A stretch of DNA of 64,000 nt from JBMNFB01 sp050949085 (GTDB lineage: Bacteria > Bacillota > UBA994 > UBA5500): the NCBI GenBank assembly GCA_050949085.1, contig JBMNFB010000001.1, forward strand, positions 992,001 through 1,056,000, read 5' to 3'. The notes under the pieces were generated by a model. That model saw nothing but the letters and a program-made list of their open reading frames with translations, was not told the origin of the DNA and searched no databases. The translations under genes were made by a program, and so were the position numbers. The stretch's first letter is position 1; each line of letters opens with the position of its first letter. This document shows, in pieces, positions 63,281 to 64,000 of the stretch.

Positions 63281-64000
63281 TTACTCCGCCTGATAGACCT
63301 GCCTTCCACCCAGATAGGTAGCCAGCACTCTCACGCTGGCGATCTCCCCGGGTGCTACCTCGCGCAGGTCGCGCTCCAGCACCACCATATCGGCCAGCTT
63401 ACCCACGCTGAGGGTGCCCTTGCGGTCCTCGTCGAAAGAGGCGTAGGCCGAGCCGATGGTATAGAGCTCCAGCGCTTCCTGCAGCGTCAGGCGCTGGGAC
63501 GGCATCCAGCCGCCCTCCGGGAACTGGTTCAGATCTTGGCTGGTGAGCGCGATCTGAATCCCGATCAAGGGGTTGCAGCTCTCCACCGGGCAGTCAGAGC
63601 CGCCTGCCGTGGGGATACCCATCTGGCGCATGGTCTTCCAGGCGTAAGTGTGGCGCATCCGCTCGGCGCCCACCCGACTCTCGACGATATGCAGGTCGGT
63701 GCCGACAAAGCCTGGCTGAATGTCGCAGACAACGCCCAGACGCTGCATCCTCTCCAGGATGTCAGGCGTGGTGATCTGGGCGTGGATAATGCGCGGCCTG
63801 GCATCCTGCTGCGGCCTCTCGTTCAGGGCGTTCTCAATGCCATTAAGCAGCATATCCATGGCGCGATCGCCGATGGCATGCCCGGCCATCTGCAGCCCCT
63901 GGCTATGGGCGAACAAGAGCAATTCGTTGATCTGCTCCTGCGGCAAGACCTCGACGCCGCACGTACTGGGGTCGTCGGCATAGGGGGCGCGCAGCGCGGC
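63281..64000 (-). CDS. YtcJ-like amidohydrolase, partial (C-terminal part)
   Basis: About 240 residues up to the right edge; the N-terminal part lies outside. 'GLQMAGHAIGDRAMDMLLNGIE', 'PRIIHAQITTPDIL' and 'IPTAGGSDCPVESCNPLIGIQ' carry the metal-ligand His, His and Asp of the YtcJ group of amidohydrolases. The end 'KGTLSVGKLADMVVLERDLREV' is the classic composite-domain return. Substrate unknown. The frame is open at 64000, so this is a true window truncation. Confidence 0.88.
   Translation of the reverse strand, partial: AALRAPYADDPSTCGVEVLPQEQINELLLFAHSQGLQMAGHAIGDRAMDMLLNGIENALNERPQQDARPRIIHAQITTPDILERMQRLGVVCDIQPGFVGTDLHIVESRVGAERMRHTYAWKTMRQMGIPTAGGSDCPVESCNPLIGIQIALTSQDLNQFPEGGWMPSQRLTLQEALELYTIGSAYASFDEDRKGTLSVGKLADMVVLERDLREVAPGEIASVRVLATYLGGRQVYQAE

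Noticed and set aside
1..64000. tRNA genes, rRNA, insertion sequences or integrases flanking the CRISPR island
   Set aside because: I looked for them on both strands and saw no transposase or integrase motifs, no tRNA cloverleaf and no terminal inverted repeats, so no mobile-element boundary is proposed.

Overview
The window looks like a chromosomal stretch of an uncultured, GC-rich, probably spore-forming Bacillota (Clostridia-type) bacterium. The evidence is a SpoVB-like flippase, a Bacillus-type ArgR, the TrmK-Nif3 pair, a class A RNase P RNA, strong AGGAGG ribosome sites with GTG/TTG starts, and a VanRS/VanY-like cluster. I cannot name a species.

Layout. 1-12 kb: pepF (partial), a DMT exporter, argR, spoVB-like, a B12/radical-SAM protein, lysA, then a minus-strand cluster of a DUF4127 protein, a membrane protein and a secreted M1 peptidase. 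12-15 kb: a small arsenic/thiol cluster (thioredoxin-like protein, ArsP-type permease, ArsR) with gene remnants, then a SHOCT protein. 15-28 kb: tldE/tldD, an unknown membrane protein, rnpB, nif3-trmK, a MATE transporter, an M28-type peptidase, a truncated aspartoacylase/YaaW-like junction, an aminotransferase and a lipoprotein polysaccharide deacetylase.

29-52.5 kb is a large CRISPR-Cas island. A plus-strand type III-D-like module (CARF-HEPN nuclease, HD-less Cas10, Csm3-Csx10 fusion, double Cas7, Csx19-like protein, cold-shock-domain/RAMP fusion) converges on a minus-strand type I-B effector operon (cas8-cas7-cas5-cas3). Array 1 (49 repeats, 48 spacers), then cas1-cas2-cas4, then array 2 (8 repeats, 7 spacers) follow. 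The two arrays have slightly different 37-nt repeats but clearly related leaders. Solitary degenerate repeats lie at both edges of the type III module. The only cas6 in the window is a pseudogene with about eight frame changes, and two type III backbone genes are frameshifted, whereas type I-B and the adaptation genes are intact. The type III branch is therefore apparently decaying, and the I-B branch would need a Cas6 encoded elsewhere.

52.6-64 kb returns to ordinary genes: a VanS/VanR/VanY-like cluster, an M1-type peptidase, an XRE repressor with a membrane partner and a double operator, a family 4-type uracil-DNA glycosylase, a VOC protein, an AraC/GyrI regulator, a ykkC-family riboswitch ahead of an NSS (SLC6-type) transporter, and a partial YtcJ-like amidohydrolase.

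Most promising for follow-up are the cold-shock/RAMP and Csm3-Csx10 fusions, the broken cas6, the duplicated and 'homologous-target' spacers, and the ykkC-type RNA whose core departs from the guanidine-I consensus.
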